A stretch of DNA of 51,398 nt. Source: CAYTBN01 sp964542165 (GTDB lineage: Bacteria; Myxococcota_A; UBA796; UBA9615; CAYRNR01). The DNA lies in NCBI GenBank assembly GCA_964542165.1, contig CAZITQ010000036.1, positions 1 through 51,398 on the forward strand, written 5' to 3'. Below, piece after piece: positions 35,439-43,963 of this stretch. Position 1 is the stretch's first letter, and each line of letters begins with the position of its first letter. Below the pieces are notes generated by a model that saw only the letters and a program-made list of their open reading frames with translations, ran no database searches and was not told the DNA's origin. Made by a program: the position numbers and the translations under genes.

Positions 35439-36362
35439 TCAGGGACTCACGTCTCGACAGCAGCGGAATCCCGTGGAGTAGTCGTGGTAGGTCGCCGTAT
35501 GGGCCGTGGTCACATAGGTGCATCCCGGGCCGTTGATGTTGACGTCCACGTAGAACCCGCCGCGGAACACACCGTCCGTGTCGGCCACCCATTCGTGGAG
35601 GTTGCCCACCAGATCGTAGACTCCGTACTCGCTCACGCAGCCCGCGTGGGATCCGGAGGGAGCCAGGGTACCCGCCTGGAGGTTGATCCCCGGATCGTTC
35701 ATCTCGTTGTAGCCCCAGATCCACGCCTCGTCGGTCCCGTAGTAATCGATGACCGGGTGCCCGTCGTAGTCGTCGTTGCACTCCCCGGGGATCCAGGTGT
35801 CGCCGTAGGGCCAGATCCGATCTGCGGGCCCACGGCAGGCCCGGAGCCATTCTTCCGTGTCACACAGCCGCTTGTCCGCGCTGTCACAGGCGGCAGCGGC
35901 CTGCTCCCCGCTGATGTAGGCCTGGGGGGTGGCCCCCTCCTCGGCGGTCGCGAACAGGTCGACCCCGTCCGGGGCATGGAACGGGGACCACGGGAAATGG
36001 CTGCCGTCGTCCTGGATCTCGTCGCATCGCGCCTCGAAGCGGTCGATACAGAAGCGCGACTGCTCGTGCTCGACGAGCACCATCTCCGGGGGGCAGCTGG
36101 CATCGCCGGTGGTGTCGTCGTCCCCCGTGGCGTCGTCGTCCCCGGTGGCGTCGTCGTCCCCGCCGCTGTCGTCGTCCCCCGAGGTGTCGTCGTCCCCCGT
36201 GGCGTCGTCGTCGTCCGCGGTGTCGTCGTCCCCGCCGGGACAGCCCGCGGAGAGGACGAGGAACAGCATCAACAGGAGCACGCCGAGCCCTTCCAGCCCA
36301 CCAAATCGGCGCCTACCATATTTCCAATTACTACGTACTGTTCGTGTCATGCTTTTTCCCAT
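35439..36362 (-). CDS. FGE/SUMF1-domain lipoprotein with poly-Asp linker
   Basis: A protein of about 307 aa from ATG 36362, or 303 from ATG 36350. The lipobox is LSAGC with Pro at +2, then a 40-residue linker of DDDAT-type repeats. The rest is an FGE-sulfatase (C-type lectin-like) domain: CIDRFEARCDEIQDDG, KRLCDTEEWLRACRGP, WPYGDTW, EYGVYDLVGNLHEWVAD and RGGFY, ending STGFRCCRDV. True formylglycine-generating enzymes use two active-site Cys about five residues apart; here only the FRCC group is seen, so this is more likely a non-catalytic or variant member. It lies 4 bp after the Cys-rich lipoprotein gene. Confidence 0.85.
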   Translation of the reverse strand: MGKSMTRTVRSNWKYGRRRFGGLEGLGVLLLMLFLVLSAGCPGGDDDTADDDDATGDDDTSGDDDSGGDDDATGDDDATGDDDTTGDASCPPEMVLVEHEQSRFCIDRFEARCDEIQDDGSHFPWSPFHAPDGVDLFATAEEGATPQAYISGEQAAAACDSADKRLCDTEEWLRACRGPADRIWPYGDTWIPGECNDDYDGHPVIDYYGTDEAWIWGYNEMNDPGINLQAGTLAPSGSHAGCVSEYGVYDLVGNLHEWVADTDGVFRGGFYVDVNINGPGCTYVTTAHTATYHDYSTGFRCCRDVSP

Positions 36363-36366
36363 CTAC

Positions 36367-36855
36367 TCACGGACAGACCCAATCGTCCCCCTGCTGCGTC
36401 GGCAGGACTCCCCCCTCGCCGCAGCTCACCGTGCAGGTCCACGGAAAGTCGCAGTTGTGGACGACGCACTGGGAGTCGGGGCAGTTCACCGTGCAGGTCG
36501 CCGAGGTACAGTCCACTTCGCAGGACAGCGATCCCGCGCAGCTCACCGTACAATCGCCGGATTCCCCACAGTGCACACCGCAGGCGCTGTCCTCCGAGCA
36601 GGACACGGCACAGCTGGCCCCCGGATCCGCCTCACAGTCGATGTCGCAGCAGTCGTCGTGGCAGGCACAGGCGTGGTCCCCTTCGAGGAAAACACAGTCC
36701 CCCACGGTGCACGCGTCGTCATCGTCGTCCGCCGTCGAGGTGTCGTCGTCGTCCCCTGGGACGAGGTCGAACAGGCAGCCGGGCACGGTCGGCGCCAGCG
36801 CCAGGCCAAGGACGCCGATCCAGGCGATCCAGCGCGTCTCGCGTGTCCGTTCCAC
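36367..36855 (-). CDS. Cys-rich lipoprotein
   Basis: A protein of 162 aa with lipobox TVPGC and a linker GDDDDTSTADDDDD. The mature domain holds 22 Cys in about 115 residues, arranged as short repeats such as CTVSC, CEVDC and CTVNC with a C-x-V-x-C spacing of two to five residues. All Cys could pair, which would give a rigid disulfide ladder. I do not recognise the family by name; similar Cys-repeat proteins occur in myxobacteria. The gene is upstream of the FGE-domain lipoprotein with 4 bp between, so they are one operon. The disulfide load makes it a plausible client of the VKOR-DsbA system. Confidence 0.75.
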   Translation of the reverse strand: MERTRETRWIAWIGVLGLALAPTVPGCLFDLVPGDDDDTSTADDDDDACTVGDCVFLEGDHACACHDDCCDIDCEADPGASCAVSCSEDSACGVHCGESGDCTVSCAGSLSCEVDCTSATCTVNCPDSQCVVHNCDFPWTCTVSCGEGGVLPTQQGDDWVCP

Positions 36856-36938
36856 AAGCCACCTCCCTCGGTCCTGCCCCTGTACCCCTCGCCATCATCG
36901 CACCCCGACCGCGCCCACACCAGCAGCCCGCGCGCGCG

Positions 36939-36968
36939 TTGACGCTCCGTTTGCGGGCGTGGGATAAG
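36939..36968 (+). promoter_or_regulatory. Sigma70-type promoter before the GTPase pair
   Basis: TTGACG at 36939-36944 and GATAAG at 36963-36968, spacer 18 bp, 29 bp before the ATG at 36998, which also has GAGGAGG. Good agreement with -35 and fair agreement with -10. Confidence 0.5.
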
Positions 36969-36997
36969 GGTCGAGGATCGCAATCCGAGGAGGCCGC

Positions 36998-38188
36998 ATG
37001 ACCGACGACACACGAGACGACGCTCCCGAACTCCTGCCGGCGAAGACCGACGACGAGGGCGGCGAGCTGCAGCACGGCGAGGCCTATTTCACCGAGCGCC
37101 TCGAAGCGGCGCTGGAGGAGAGGGTCAAGGACTTCGGTCAGACGCTGAACATCGCGGTGATCGGACGGGTGAGCTGCGGGAAGTCCTCGGTGATCAACGC
37201 CCTGCTCCGCCGCGACCGGGAGACCCAACTCTCGGAGGTGGGCGCGATCTCCGGTGTGACGACCAAGCTCACCGTGCTGCGACTGGACGATCAGGTCCGG
37301 ATCGTCGACTCGCCGGGCCTGGACGACATCATCTCGGACAATTCCCGGGTCACCCGCGATTTCCTGCGCCACGTGGACGTGGGGATCTTCGTGGTCACGG
37401 GCTCGGCCGACGCTTCCCAGCGACGCTACCTCTCCGACCTGCGGCGGGTCTGCGACGCGGTCTTCGTGGTCCTCAACAAGGTCGACGACTGGGACCGCCA
37501 CTCCCCGGCGGCCCTGGAGAAGGTGATCGGCCAGTGGCACGACAGCCTGGGGGTCGACCGCATCTACCCCACCTGCGCCTTCGGCTACGACCCGGACATC
37601 GACTCGGAGATCCCCCTGGACATCCGGGGTGTGGACGAGCTGCGGTCCGACATGGAGGCCTTCCTCGCCGAGCGGGGCAAGGACCTCCTGCTGGCCCGCC
37701 ACATGGGCACCAAGAGCACCTACGCCTGGGGCATCATCGCCGGTTCGCTGTCCGCCGTGGCCGGAGAGGCGTTCCTGCCTGGGAGTGCGGTCTACATCAC
37801 GGCGACCCAGGCGGCCGCGATCTCGGCGCTGTACTACCTGTACACAGGGCGCGCCCTGTCCAAGCAGAACGCCCTGGCGGTGATCCCGTCCTTTGCCGCT
37901 GAGGCGGCGGGATCGACGCTCTTCATGTTCGCCAAGTCCATCTTCCCGCCCACCGGCGTGCTGGACGCGGCCGCGGCGGCCGTGGCCGTCGTGGTCACCT
38001 TCGGCATGCTGGTGGCCGTCAACGGGTTGCTGGTCAACGGGCACGAGTTGCACGAAAAGGACCTGTTGAAAGAAAAGTTCCGCGACGCCCGCTCGATGGC
38101 TCGCAAGACGCTGGAGACCACGTCCCCCAAGGACTGGAAGGACCCGGATTTCTGGCGAAAGATGGTCCACGACGTCATGTACCAGTGA
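36998..38188 (+). CDS. Membrane-associated dynamin/Era-like GTPase, first of a tandem pair
   Basis: A protein of 396 aa. The GTPase domain (about 45-220) has G1 GRVSCGKS (56-63), a G2 Thr in SGVTTK (89), G3 DSPG (104-107) and G4 NKVD (160-163). The C-terminal part contains two hydrophobic hairpins (about 245-290 and 315-350; VLDAAAAAVAVVVTFGMLVAVNGLLV), resembling the DUF697-type membrane domain. It ends in a basic helix with KDLLKEKFRDARSMARK. It probably binds membranes and hydrolyses GTP. The downstream gene is a paralogue 24 bp away, sharing CAFGYD, LDIRGVDELR and the WDRHxPxAL block. Confidence 0.85.
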   Translation: MTDDTRDDAPELLPAKTDDEGGELQHGEAYFTERLEAALEERVKDFGQTLNIAVIGRVSCGKSSVINALLRRDRETQLSEVGAISGVTTKLTVLRLDDQVRIVDSPGLDDIISDNSRVTRDFLRHVDVGIFVVTGSADASQRRYLSDLRRVCDAVFVVLNKVDDWDRHSPAALEKVIGQWHDSLGVDRIYPTCAFGYDPDIDSEIPLDIRGVDELRSDMEAFLAERGKDLLLARHMGTKSTYAWGIIAGSLSAVAGEAFLPGSAVYITATQAAAISALYYLYTGRALSKQNALAVIPSFAAEAAGSTLFMFAKSIFPPTGVLDAAAAAVAVVVTFGMLVAVNGLLVNGHELHEKDLLKEKFRDARSMARKTLETTSPKDWKDPDFWRKMVHDVMYQ

Positions 38189-38212
38189 CCGCGCGGAACG
38201 GGGACGATTCTG

Positions 38213-39328
38213 TTGCTACGCCTCGGCAAGGCCCTCGACGTTTCCTGGGATCAGATGGCCCAGGATCTGGAGAAGACGGTTCACATCGCCGTGGTGGGCC
38301 GGGTGAGCGCGGGAAAGAGCTCGCTCACCAACGCCCTGCTCCGGCGTGGCCGGGTGGATCGAGTGGCGGACGTGGGCGCCGAGTCCGGGGTGACCACCGA
38401 ACTCAAGTCCCTCTCCCTGGGCGACCACGTGCGACTGGTGGACTCTCCCGGCCTCGAGGACGTGGACGAGGCCCGGGCCCGGACGACCGAGGACTACCTG
38501 CATCGGATCGATGTGGGGATCCTGGTGGTCAATGGCTCGGCGGACTCCACCCAGGTCGAGATGCTGGAGCGCCTACGGGCCCGATGTGACTCCGTGTTCG
38601 TCGCCCTGAACAAGACCGACCGCTGGGATCGCCATGGCCCGAGTGCGCTGGACAAGGTGATCGCGCAGTGGAAGGACGCCCTGGGGGTCGACACCCTCTA
38701 CCCCACCTGCGCCTTCGGCTACGACGAGGACCTGCCCGAGGACACCCCCCTGGACATCCGGGGGGTGGACGAGCTGCGCGGCGCCATCGAGATCCTGCTC
38801 GCCGAGCGGGGCAAGGAGCTGCGGCTGGCCCGCCACATGGGCGACAAGACCGTGGACGCGGGACGGATCATCCTCGACGCCCTCCGACGGGCCGCGGGGA
38901 TATCCCTGCTGCCCTCCCCGCCCTGGACGTTCCTGATCTACCAGACCACGGCGGTGGGGCGGCTCCACGCGCTGTACACCGGCGAGATGATGTCCCGGAC
39001 CCGCGCCCTGGGGCTGGTGCCCGGAGAGGTGGCCGACGCCGCGCCGTCCGCGCTCTTCCTCGCGGCCAAGGCTGTGTTGCCGATCCCCTTCATCCTCGAA
39101 CCAGCCGCCGCCAGGCAGCGGGTGCTCAACACCTTCGCGCTCCTGTCGGCGGTGCACCTGGAGCTGGCCGCGGCCGGCAGTCTGGCGGACCGGACCTCCC
39201 TCCGCCGGCGGTTCCGGGTCCTGCGCCAGCGGGCGGTTCGAGAACTGGCGGGGGCCTACGGATCCGCGTGGAAGCAGCCCGGGTTCTGGCAGAAGCTGAT
39301 CCTCGACATCGATCGACCGGGTGGCTGA
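38213..39328 (+). CDS. Second tandem dynamin/Era-like GTPase
   Basis: A protein of 371 aa starting at TTG 38213; a later ATG in frame would cut the N-terminus. It has G1 GRVSAGKS, G2 Thr in SGVTTE, G3 DSPGLED and G4 NKTD, so all nucleotide motifs are intact. The membrane part is less hydrophobic than in its neighbour (FLIYQTTAVGRLHALYTGEM). Identity is high across the GTPase domain (for example WDRHGPSALDKVIAQWKDALGVDTLYPTCAFGYD against the first), pointing to an old tandem duplication. The pair may form a hetero-oligomer. It converges on the kinase gene. Confidence 0.85.
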   Translation: MLRLGKALDVSWDQMAQDLEKTVHIAVVGRVSAGKSSLTNALLRRGRVDRVADVGAESGVTTELKSLSLGDHVRLVDSPGLEDVDEARARTTEDYLHRIDVGILVVNGSADSTQVEMLERLRARCDSVFVALNKTDRWDRHGPSALDKVIAQWKDALGVDTLYPTCAFGYDEDLPEDTPLDIRGVDELRGAIEILLAERGKELRLARHMGDKTVDAGRIILDALRRAAGISLLPSPPWTFLIYQTTAVGRLHALYTGEMMSRTRALGLVPGEVADAAPSALFLAAKAVLPIPFILEPAAARQRVLNTFALLSAVHLELAAAGSLADRTSLRRRFRVLRQRAVRELAGAYGSAWKQPGFWQKLILDIDRPGG

Positions 39329-39364
39329 CCGCAGGTCGCTGACCCCGCCCGGGCGCCCGCCGCC

Positions 39365-40927
39365 TCAGCCCCCGTGGAGCACTCGCCGGACCGCGTCGAC
39401 CAGGCGGGTGTAGGTGTAGGGTTTTTGGACGAAGGCCGCGAGCCCGCTGCCCGAGAACCGGGAACTGGCCTCCCGCTCCTCGTGGCCACTGGTCAGCACG
39501 ACGCGGACATCCGGGCGCAGGGTGCGGAGCTCGCGGTAGGTCTCCTCGCCGTTCATCCGCGGCATGGCCAGGTCGACGATCACGCAGCAGCAATCCTCGC
39601 CGTGGTCCCGGAAGATCTCCACGGCCTCGTACCCGTCCTGGGCGGTCAGGACATCGAAACCCGCACGTTCGAGCATCGCCCGCGCGACGTCCCGCACCAT
39701 GGCCTCGTCGTCGACCAGCAGCACCGTTCCACGTCCGATCCAGCTGGACACCTCATCCTCATCCAGCTCTCCATCCTCGCCCTGGTATTCGTCCGTGGGC
39801 AGGAGGACGCGGAATGTCGCGCCGGAACCCAGGGTCGATCTCACCCGGATCGCGCCCCGGTGGGCGCGCACGATCCCCAGGACCGAGGCCAGCCCGAGCC
39901 CGCTGCCGGTGGCGCTGGTGGAGTAGAAGGGGTCGAACAGACGGTCCCGCACCGCGTCGTCGAAACCAGCGCCGCTGTCGCTGACCTCGACCCAGGCGAA
40001 CAGGCCGGGCTCGAGTTCGACGTCCGAGACCAGGGTCTCGATCTCGGGGACATCGACCTCCTGGGACCCGGTCGCCACGGTGATGGTGCCGCTCCCCCCC
40101 TGCAGGGCCTCCGACGCGTTGGACACCAGGTTCACCAGCACCTGGCGCAGCTGCCTGGGATCCGCCTGGATCTCGGGGACGGGGTCGGCGTGGCGGAACC
40201 TCAGCTCGGCCTTCTTGCTGACGCTGGTCTCCAGCAGAGACCGGATCTCGTCGACCGCGTCCCGCAGGTCTATCCGCTGGGGCGCGAACACCTCCTCGCC
40301 GGTGTAGGCCTGCAGCTGGCTCACCAGGTCCGCCGCCCCGCGGGCGGTGGCGCCCAGACGCTCCCCCTTGGCGTGGGCCGCGCGCCCCCGCCCGAGCTCC
40401 CAAACCCCCCCGTCCCCCTTTCCCACCAAGCCCACCCCCAGGTTGTTGAAGTCGTGGGCCACGCCGGCCGCCAGGACTCCGAGACTCTCCAGCTTCTCCT
40501 TGTGGTGCATCCGGGCCTCGAGTCGGGCGCGCTCGGCGGCCTGCTCCTCGGCCACGGTGACGTCCAGGAGCATGACGATCATCCGTGTGGTGCCGAACTG
40601 AGAGGCGCGGAACTGGATCAGGCGCTCGCTGCCGTCGCTGCAGGCCACCCGGTAGACCACGTCCCGCCGCATGTTCTCCGGGTCCACGTCCGACGCCCAG
40701 TTCCCCAGCACGTGCGCCCGGTACTCCGGGTCCGGGTAGGCTCGCTCGATCCAGTCACCGACGGTGGGGATGTCGTCGAGGGTATAGCCGGTGATCCGGG
40801 TGAACTCGGGGTTGATGTACTCGCAGGGGCCCTCCAGTTCGGTGGCCGAGACGATGGCACCCCAGGGGGCGTTGTGCAGGATGGACCGGTAGAAATCCGA
40901 TTCCCCGCCCGTGTCTTGAGCGCCCAT
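39365..40927 (-). CDS. PAS-histidine kinase-receiver hybrid
   Basis: A protein of 520 aa from ATG 40927. Domains: PAS (about 11-125), HisKA with the phospho-His158 in VAHDFNN, HATPase (N box NLVSNASEAL, then DSGAGF and GSGLGLASV) and a C-terminal receiver (about 400-520) with acceptor Asp in IVDLAMPRMNG and KPYTYTRL. No membrane segment, so cytoplasmic. Residues 163-178 (DNA about 40390-40445) read GVGLVGKGDGGVWELG, unlike the normal NLLTVILGNADLALLEL consensus. This looks like base-calling damage rather than evolution. It converges on the GTPase gene. Confidence 0.88.
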   Translation of the reverse strand: MGAQDTGGESDFYRSILHNAPWGAIVSATELEGPCEYINPEFTRITGYTLDDIPTVGDWIERAYPDPEYRAHVLGNWASDVDPENMRRDVVYRVACSDGSERLIQFRASQFGTTRMIVMLLDVTVAEEQAAERARLEARMHHKEKLESLGVLAAGVAHDFNNLGVGLVGKGDGGVWELGRGRAAHAKGERLGATARGAADLVSQLQAYTGEEVFAPQRIDLRDAVDEIRSLLETSVSKKAELRFRHADPVPEIQADPRQLRQVLVNLVSNASEALQGGSGTITVATGSQEVDVPEIETLVSDVELEPGLFAWVEVSDSGAGFDDAVRDRLFDPFYSTSATGSGLGLASVLGIVRAHRGAIRVRSTLGSGATFRVLLPTDEYQGEDGELDEDEVSSWIGRGTVLLVDDEAMVRDVARAMLERAGFDVLTAQDGYEAVEIFRDHGEDCCCVIVDLAMPRMNGEETYRELRTLRPDVRVVLTSGHEEREASSRFSGSGLAAFVQKPYTYTRLVDAVRRVLHGG

Positions 40928-40985
40928 GACCACCTCGATTCCAGTTCCCTCGATGCCATCATACCGTGCCGCGGGGGCTCCGGGA

Positions 40986-42011
40986 TCAAGGCGTGATCTG
41001 GCCGGATCCGCTCACCTCCAGCGCCACCTCGACGACGATCGGCTGGTCGTCCACGGCCAGCTGGAGGGTGGCCCCCGCGGGCCCGTCCACGCGGATCGAA
41101 TACCCGGCGACCTCCCCGACACAGCTCCCCGCCGCCAGGACCACCACCTCGTAGGTGCCGTCGTCGGTGGGCAGCTCCACCGCGGGGCAGGCGTAGCTGG
41201 GTGGCGGGAAGGTGCAGTCGAAGTTGTCGTCGGCGGTCACGTGGGTGCACCCGTCCGGCCGATTCAGGTAGAGCCGTGGATCGAAGGCGGTGTCCGAGGC
41301 CACCGTATCCACGGTGATCGAGGCGGTCTCACCGGCGCTGCCCTCGAAGCTCCAGACGTCGGCGACCGAGCCGTCGCAGGCCAGCTCGGACATCGCCACC
41401 ACCGCTCCCGCGAAGCCCGCTTCGGCGTCCGACGCGGTCACGTCCCCACAGTCGTTGTGGTAGGGGTCGCGGTCGACCAACCCCTGGTAGGCGTAGCTCC
41501 AGGTCAGGGCGTCGCCCACCCGACTGAAGCTGGCGTCGGCGGCGTCGGCGTGGGAGAGCATCCACCAGTAGGGGCCCGCACCGGTCCCCGCCAGGGTGTA
41601 CCCGGTCAGCAGCGCATCATCGAAGGTGTAGGTGCCGTACCAGCCCTCCGTGGTGAACGAGGGAGCGTGGGCCAGCAACAGCTCGGTGAAGTCGCCCCCG
41701 GCCAGGTAGGACCACCGGGGCTCGAAGACGCAGTCCCCCGTCCCGTCGTCCTGCGCCAGCGTGGCGTCCAGAGCGAAGGCGAAGTCGCAGCCCTCGCACG
41801 TCCCGGAATAGCGGCTCCCTACCAGATCGATGACCGCATCGCAGGCGACCACGCCGTCATGGGTCGAGTTCACCACCAGCTGACCCTCGAAACCCTGGGG
41901 CCAGGTGGTGTCGTCGTCGTCAGCGGTCTCCTCGGGGCATCCGACCGCGACGACCAGGCACGCCGCCAGTGCTCCAACCCAGGGGATGACGTGAATTCCG
42001 TGGTTCCGCAT
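40986..42011 (-). CDS. Lipoprotein with pre-peptidase-type beta domain
   Basis: A protein of 341 aa from ATG 42011, with GAGGTGAGG just upstream. The lipobox is VAVGC and Pro at +2, then EETADDDDTT. The first domain (about 40-195) has paired Cys (VACDAV, CEGCDF, DDGTGDCVF, NDCGD). The last 120 residues look like a PPC-type beta sandwich (SFEGSAGETASITVDT, DPRLYLNRPDGC, TYEVVVLAAGS). These domains are usually found on secreted peptidases, but no peptidase is attached. It overlaps no gene but starts 8 bp inside the arylsulfotransferase gene's reading end. Confidence 0.75.
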   Translation of the reverse strand: MRNHGIHVIPWVGALAACLVVAVGCPEETADDDDTTWPQGFEGQLVVNSTHDGVVACDAVIDLVGSRYSGTCEGCDFAFALDATLAQDDGTGDCVFEPRWSYLAGGDFTELLLAHAPSFTTEGWYGTYTFDDALLTGYTLAGTGAGPYWWMLSHADAADASFSRVGDALTWSYAYQGLVDRDPYHNDCGDVTASDAEAGFAGAVVAMSELACDGSVADVWSFEGSAGETASITVDTVASDTAFDPRLYLNRPDGCTHVTADDNFDCTFPPPSYACPAVELPTDDGTYEVVVLAAGSCVGEVAGYSIRVDGPAGATLQLAVDDQPIVVEVALEVSGSGQITP

Positions 42012-42018
42012 CCTCACC

Positions 42019-43419
42019 TCACAACTCACCGAGCAAGACTGGGATCCGCTCGGCCATGTAGGGCGCAGCCAGGCCTTCGTTGGCCCCTCGCATCCGCATC
42101 TCCCAGACCGTGGCGCCGTCTGCCGTCACCTCGAAGACCTGGCTGCGGCTGTTGTCGTCGAACAGGCTGCCCGCGGTCACCAGCGTGTTGCCGTTGGCCA
42201 GGCGATCCGCATCTCCCATGGCCGCGCAGTACCAGGGATCGTCCGTCGCGGTCCCGGGGTATTCCCAGCGCACCGTGGCTTCCATGGCCGACAGATCGAG
42301 CTCGTACTCGACCGCCCGGGAGAACCCCCGCTCGGGTCCCCCGTTGTCGTACAACAGGATCGCCCCGTCCGGCTGGATCTCGGGGGCGTGGGCCCCGGTG
42401 AACCACGGGAACTCCGCGTCCGGATCGGGGGTGAAGTCTCCCCCCTCGCCGAGGGCCCAGATCACCTCACCGGTGTCCAGATCGACCTGGAACAGGCGGT
42501 CCGCCATCCGGGCGTTGTAGTACGCGACGCCCTGCTCGTCGTCCACCAGGGCGGCGTTGCCCCAGGGGTAGACGCCGATATCCTCGGGGAGGTGTTCGTC
42601 GCCGCTCCAGCGCCAGGTCACCTCGCCGTCGGGTCCGATGCGTTCGACGACGTCGAAGATCTCGTTGTCCTTGCCGTCGTAGAACAGCACCAGGTGGTCT
42701 CCCCCGGGGAGGGCGGAGAACGAGTGGTGCATCTGCCCCGGTGTCAGCAGCTGATCACCGGCTGGCTGGATCGGCCCCGACCAGACCACCTGGCCGGCCA
42801 GGTCCACCTCCACGGGCGCCGAACCCTCGGCGAGACTGCCGCCCAGGGTGACCCGACCCCCGTCGGTCCACCCCACCTCCAGGTCCACCAGCGCGTCGCT
42901 CGACCCCAGCTGGTGGTACCAGACCGGGAACCCCTCGGCGTCGAACATCACCGCCGTCGCGGGGTAGTTGACGCCCCCCACGGCCACGTTGGTCAGCGTC
43001 CAGCCCCGCTGCATTCGCTCGGTGTCGAGGACGGGCACCTCGATCACCAGGTCGGCGAAGGGGGTGGGGCCGGTGGTGAACTCCAGGGGACTCGAGCGCA
43101 GCTCCTCCCCCGACGCGGTCACCGACACGGCCCACAACGAGTAGGTTCGTTCGGGCCGCATGCCGTGGACCCGCAGCTCGTGCTCCGTGGCCTCCCCGCC
43201 CTCGCCCTCCAGGAACCAGTCGCGCTCCTCCCCCTCGCCGAATTCCACGCGGGTCGACGCGGGCTCCTCGGTGCTCCACACCAGCGTGCAAGCCAGGTCG
43301 TTGTCGACCTCGGCCACGACCTCGGCGTCGTCGATGGGCGCCTGCTCGCACCCCGCTGCGACCAGGGCCAGGGAGAGGGCGAAGAGCCGGTGCGCGGGGG
43401 CCGGGATCGACGCGAACAA
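42019..43419 (-). CDS. Arylsulfotransferase-like (ASST) lipoprotein
   Basis: A protein of 466 aa from TTG 43419, with AGGG upstream. Lipobox LVAAGC and +2 Glu. An N-terminal Fn3-like stretch (about 30-115) precedes a six-bladed propeller typical of ASST: DAEGFPVWYHQLG, QMHHSFSALPGGDHLVLF, DIGVYPWGNAALVDDEQGVAYYNARM, FPWFTGAHAPEIQPDGAILLYDNG and LANGNTLVTAGSLFDD. In the family His in the MHH and GAHAP loops serve catalysis with an arylsulfate donor. Many such relatives have no proven activity, so the enzymatic call is tentative. It lies 4 bp after the 43424 gene. Confidence 0.85.
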   Translation of the reverse strand: MFASIPAPAHRLFALSLALVAAGCEQAPIDDAEVVAEVDNDLACTLVWSTEEPASTRVEFGEGEERDWFLEGEGGEATEHELRVHGMRPERTYSLWAVSVTASGEELRSSPLEFTTGPTPFADLVIEVPVLDTERMQRGWTLTNVAVGGVNYPATAVMFDAEGFPVWYHQLGSSDALVDLEVGWTDGGRVTLGGSLAEGSAPVEVDLAGQVVWSGPIQPAGDQLLTPGQMHHSFSALPGGDHLVLFYDGKDNEIFDVVERIGPDGEVTWRWSGDEHLPEDIGVYPWGNAALVDDEQGVAYYNARMADRLFQVDLDTGEVIWALGEGGDFTPDPDAEFPWFTGAHAPEIQPDGAILLYDNGGPERGFSRAVEYELDLSAMEATVRWEYPGTATDDPWYCAAMGDADRLANGNTLVTAGSLFDDNSRSQVFEVTADGATVWEMRMRGANEGLAAPYMAERIPVLLGEL

Positions 43420-43423
43420 CGGG

Positions 43424-43963
43424 CTACCCTCGCTCCAGGAGGCCCTTCCGTACCTCCCGGTACAGACGCTGGCGCAGCTCGCTGGTCAGCACGGCATTCT
43501 CCTCCCAGAACTCCAGGCACTCGGCCCGCTCCTCCGCCTCCCGTCCCGTCCCCACGCCGAGCTGATTGCGGAAGTCCCGATAGCGGGCCTCCTTGTAGTC
43601 CCGCAGCAGCTGCAGGTGCTCTCCGGCCAGCTGGGGTGCCAGACTCCAGGCCTGCTCAACGGCGCTGGGCAGGTCGTCCATGGCGAGCATGGCGGCGCTC
43701 TCCTCGTCCTCCGCCTCCCGGATCTGCTCCAGGGCGCAGTGGGCCTGGTTGTAGAGCTTGTCGCACTCGTCCTGCAGCAGCCGGTGCCAGACCGTTGTGC
43801 CGGCGCAGCGAGGCGGCTCTCCCGAGAACGCCAGGGTCTCTCCGTGGAACTCGAGCCAGTACGCGGGCCGGGGATGGCCCAGCTCGGCCAGGACCTGCTC
43901 CGCCTCCGCTCGGGTGAGGGATTCGGCGAGGGGGCAGGGATCGGTCGGGGCGGAGTCACTCAT
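43424..43963 (-). CDS. Cytoplasmic helical protein, unknown function
   Basis: A protein of 179 aa from ATG 43963, overlapping the pilT stop by 8 bp. The start at 43987 is within pilT and unlikely. It is all-helical by composition, with E/R/L-rich segments (ECDKLYNQAHCALEQIREAEDEE, RQRLYREVRKGL) and four Cys. No family was recognised. Translational coupling to pilT suggests it might be an accessory to the type IV pilus or gliding apparatus, but that is an inference from context only. Confidence 0.7.
   Translation of the reverse strand: MSDSAPTDPCPLAESLTRAEAEQVLAELGHPRPAYWLEFHGETLAFSGEPPRCAGTTVWHRLLQDECDKLYNQAHCALEQIREAEDEESAAMLAMDDLPSAVEQAWSLAPQLAGEHLQLLRDYKEARYRDFRNQLGVGTGREAEERAECLEFWEENAVLTSELRQRLYREVRKGLLERG

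Noticed and set aside
35439..36362. FGE protein as activator of the sulfatase at 17926
   Set aside because: That sulfatase has Ser, not Cys, at the modified position, and the FGE domain lacks a clear second active-site Cys; genes are 16 kb apart.
39581..39594. GCAGCAATCCT, resembling part of the 74-bp element
   Set aside because: Lies inside the receiver domain coding sequence with no second palindrome arm.
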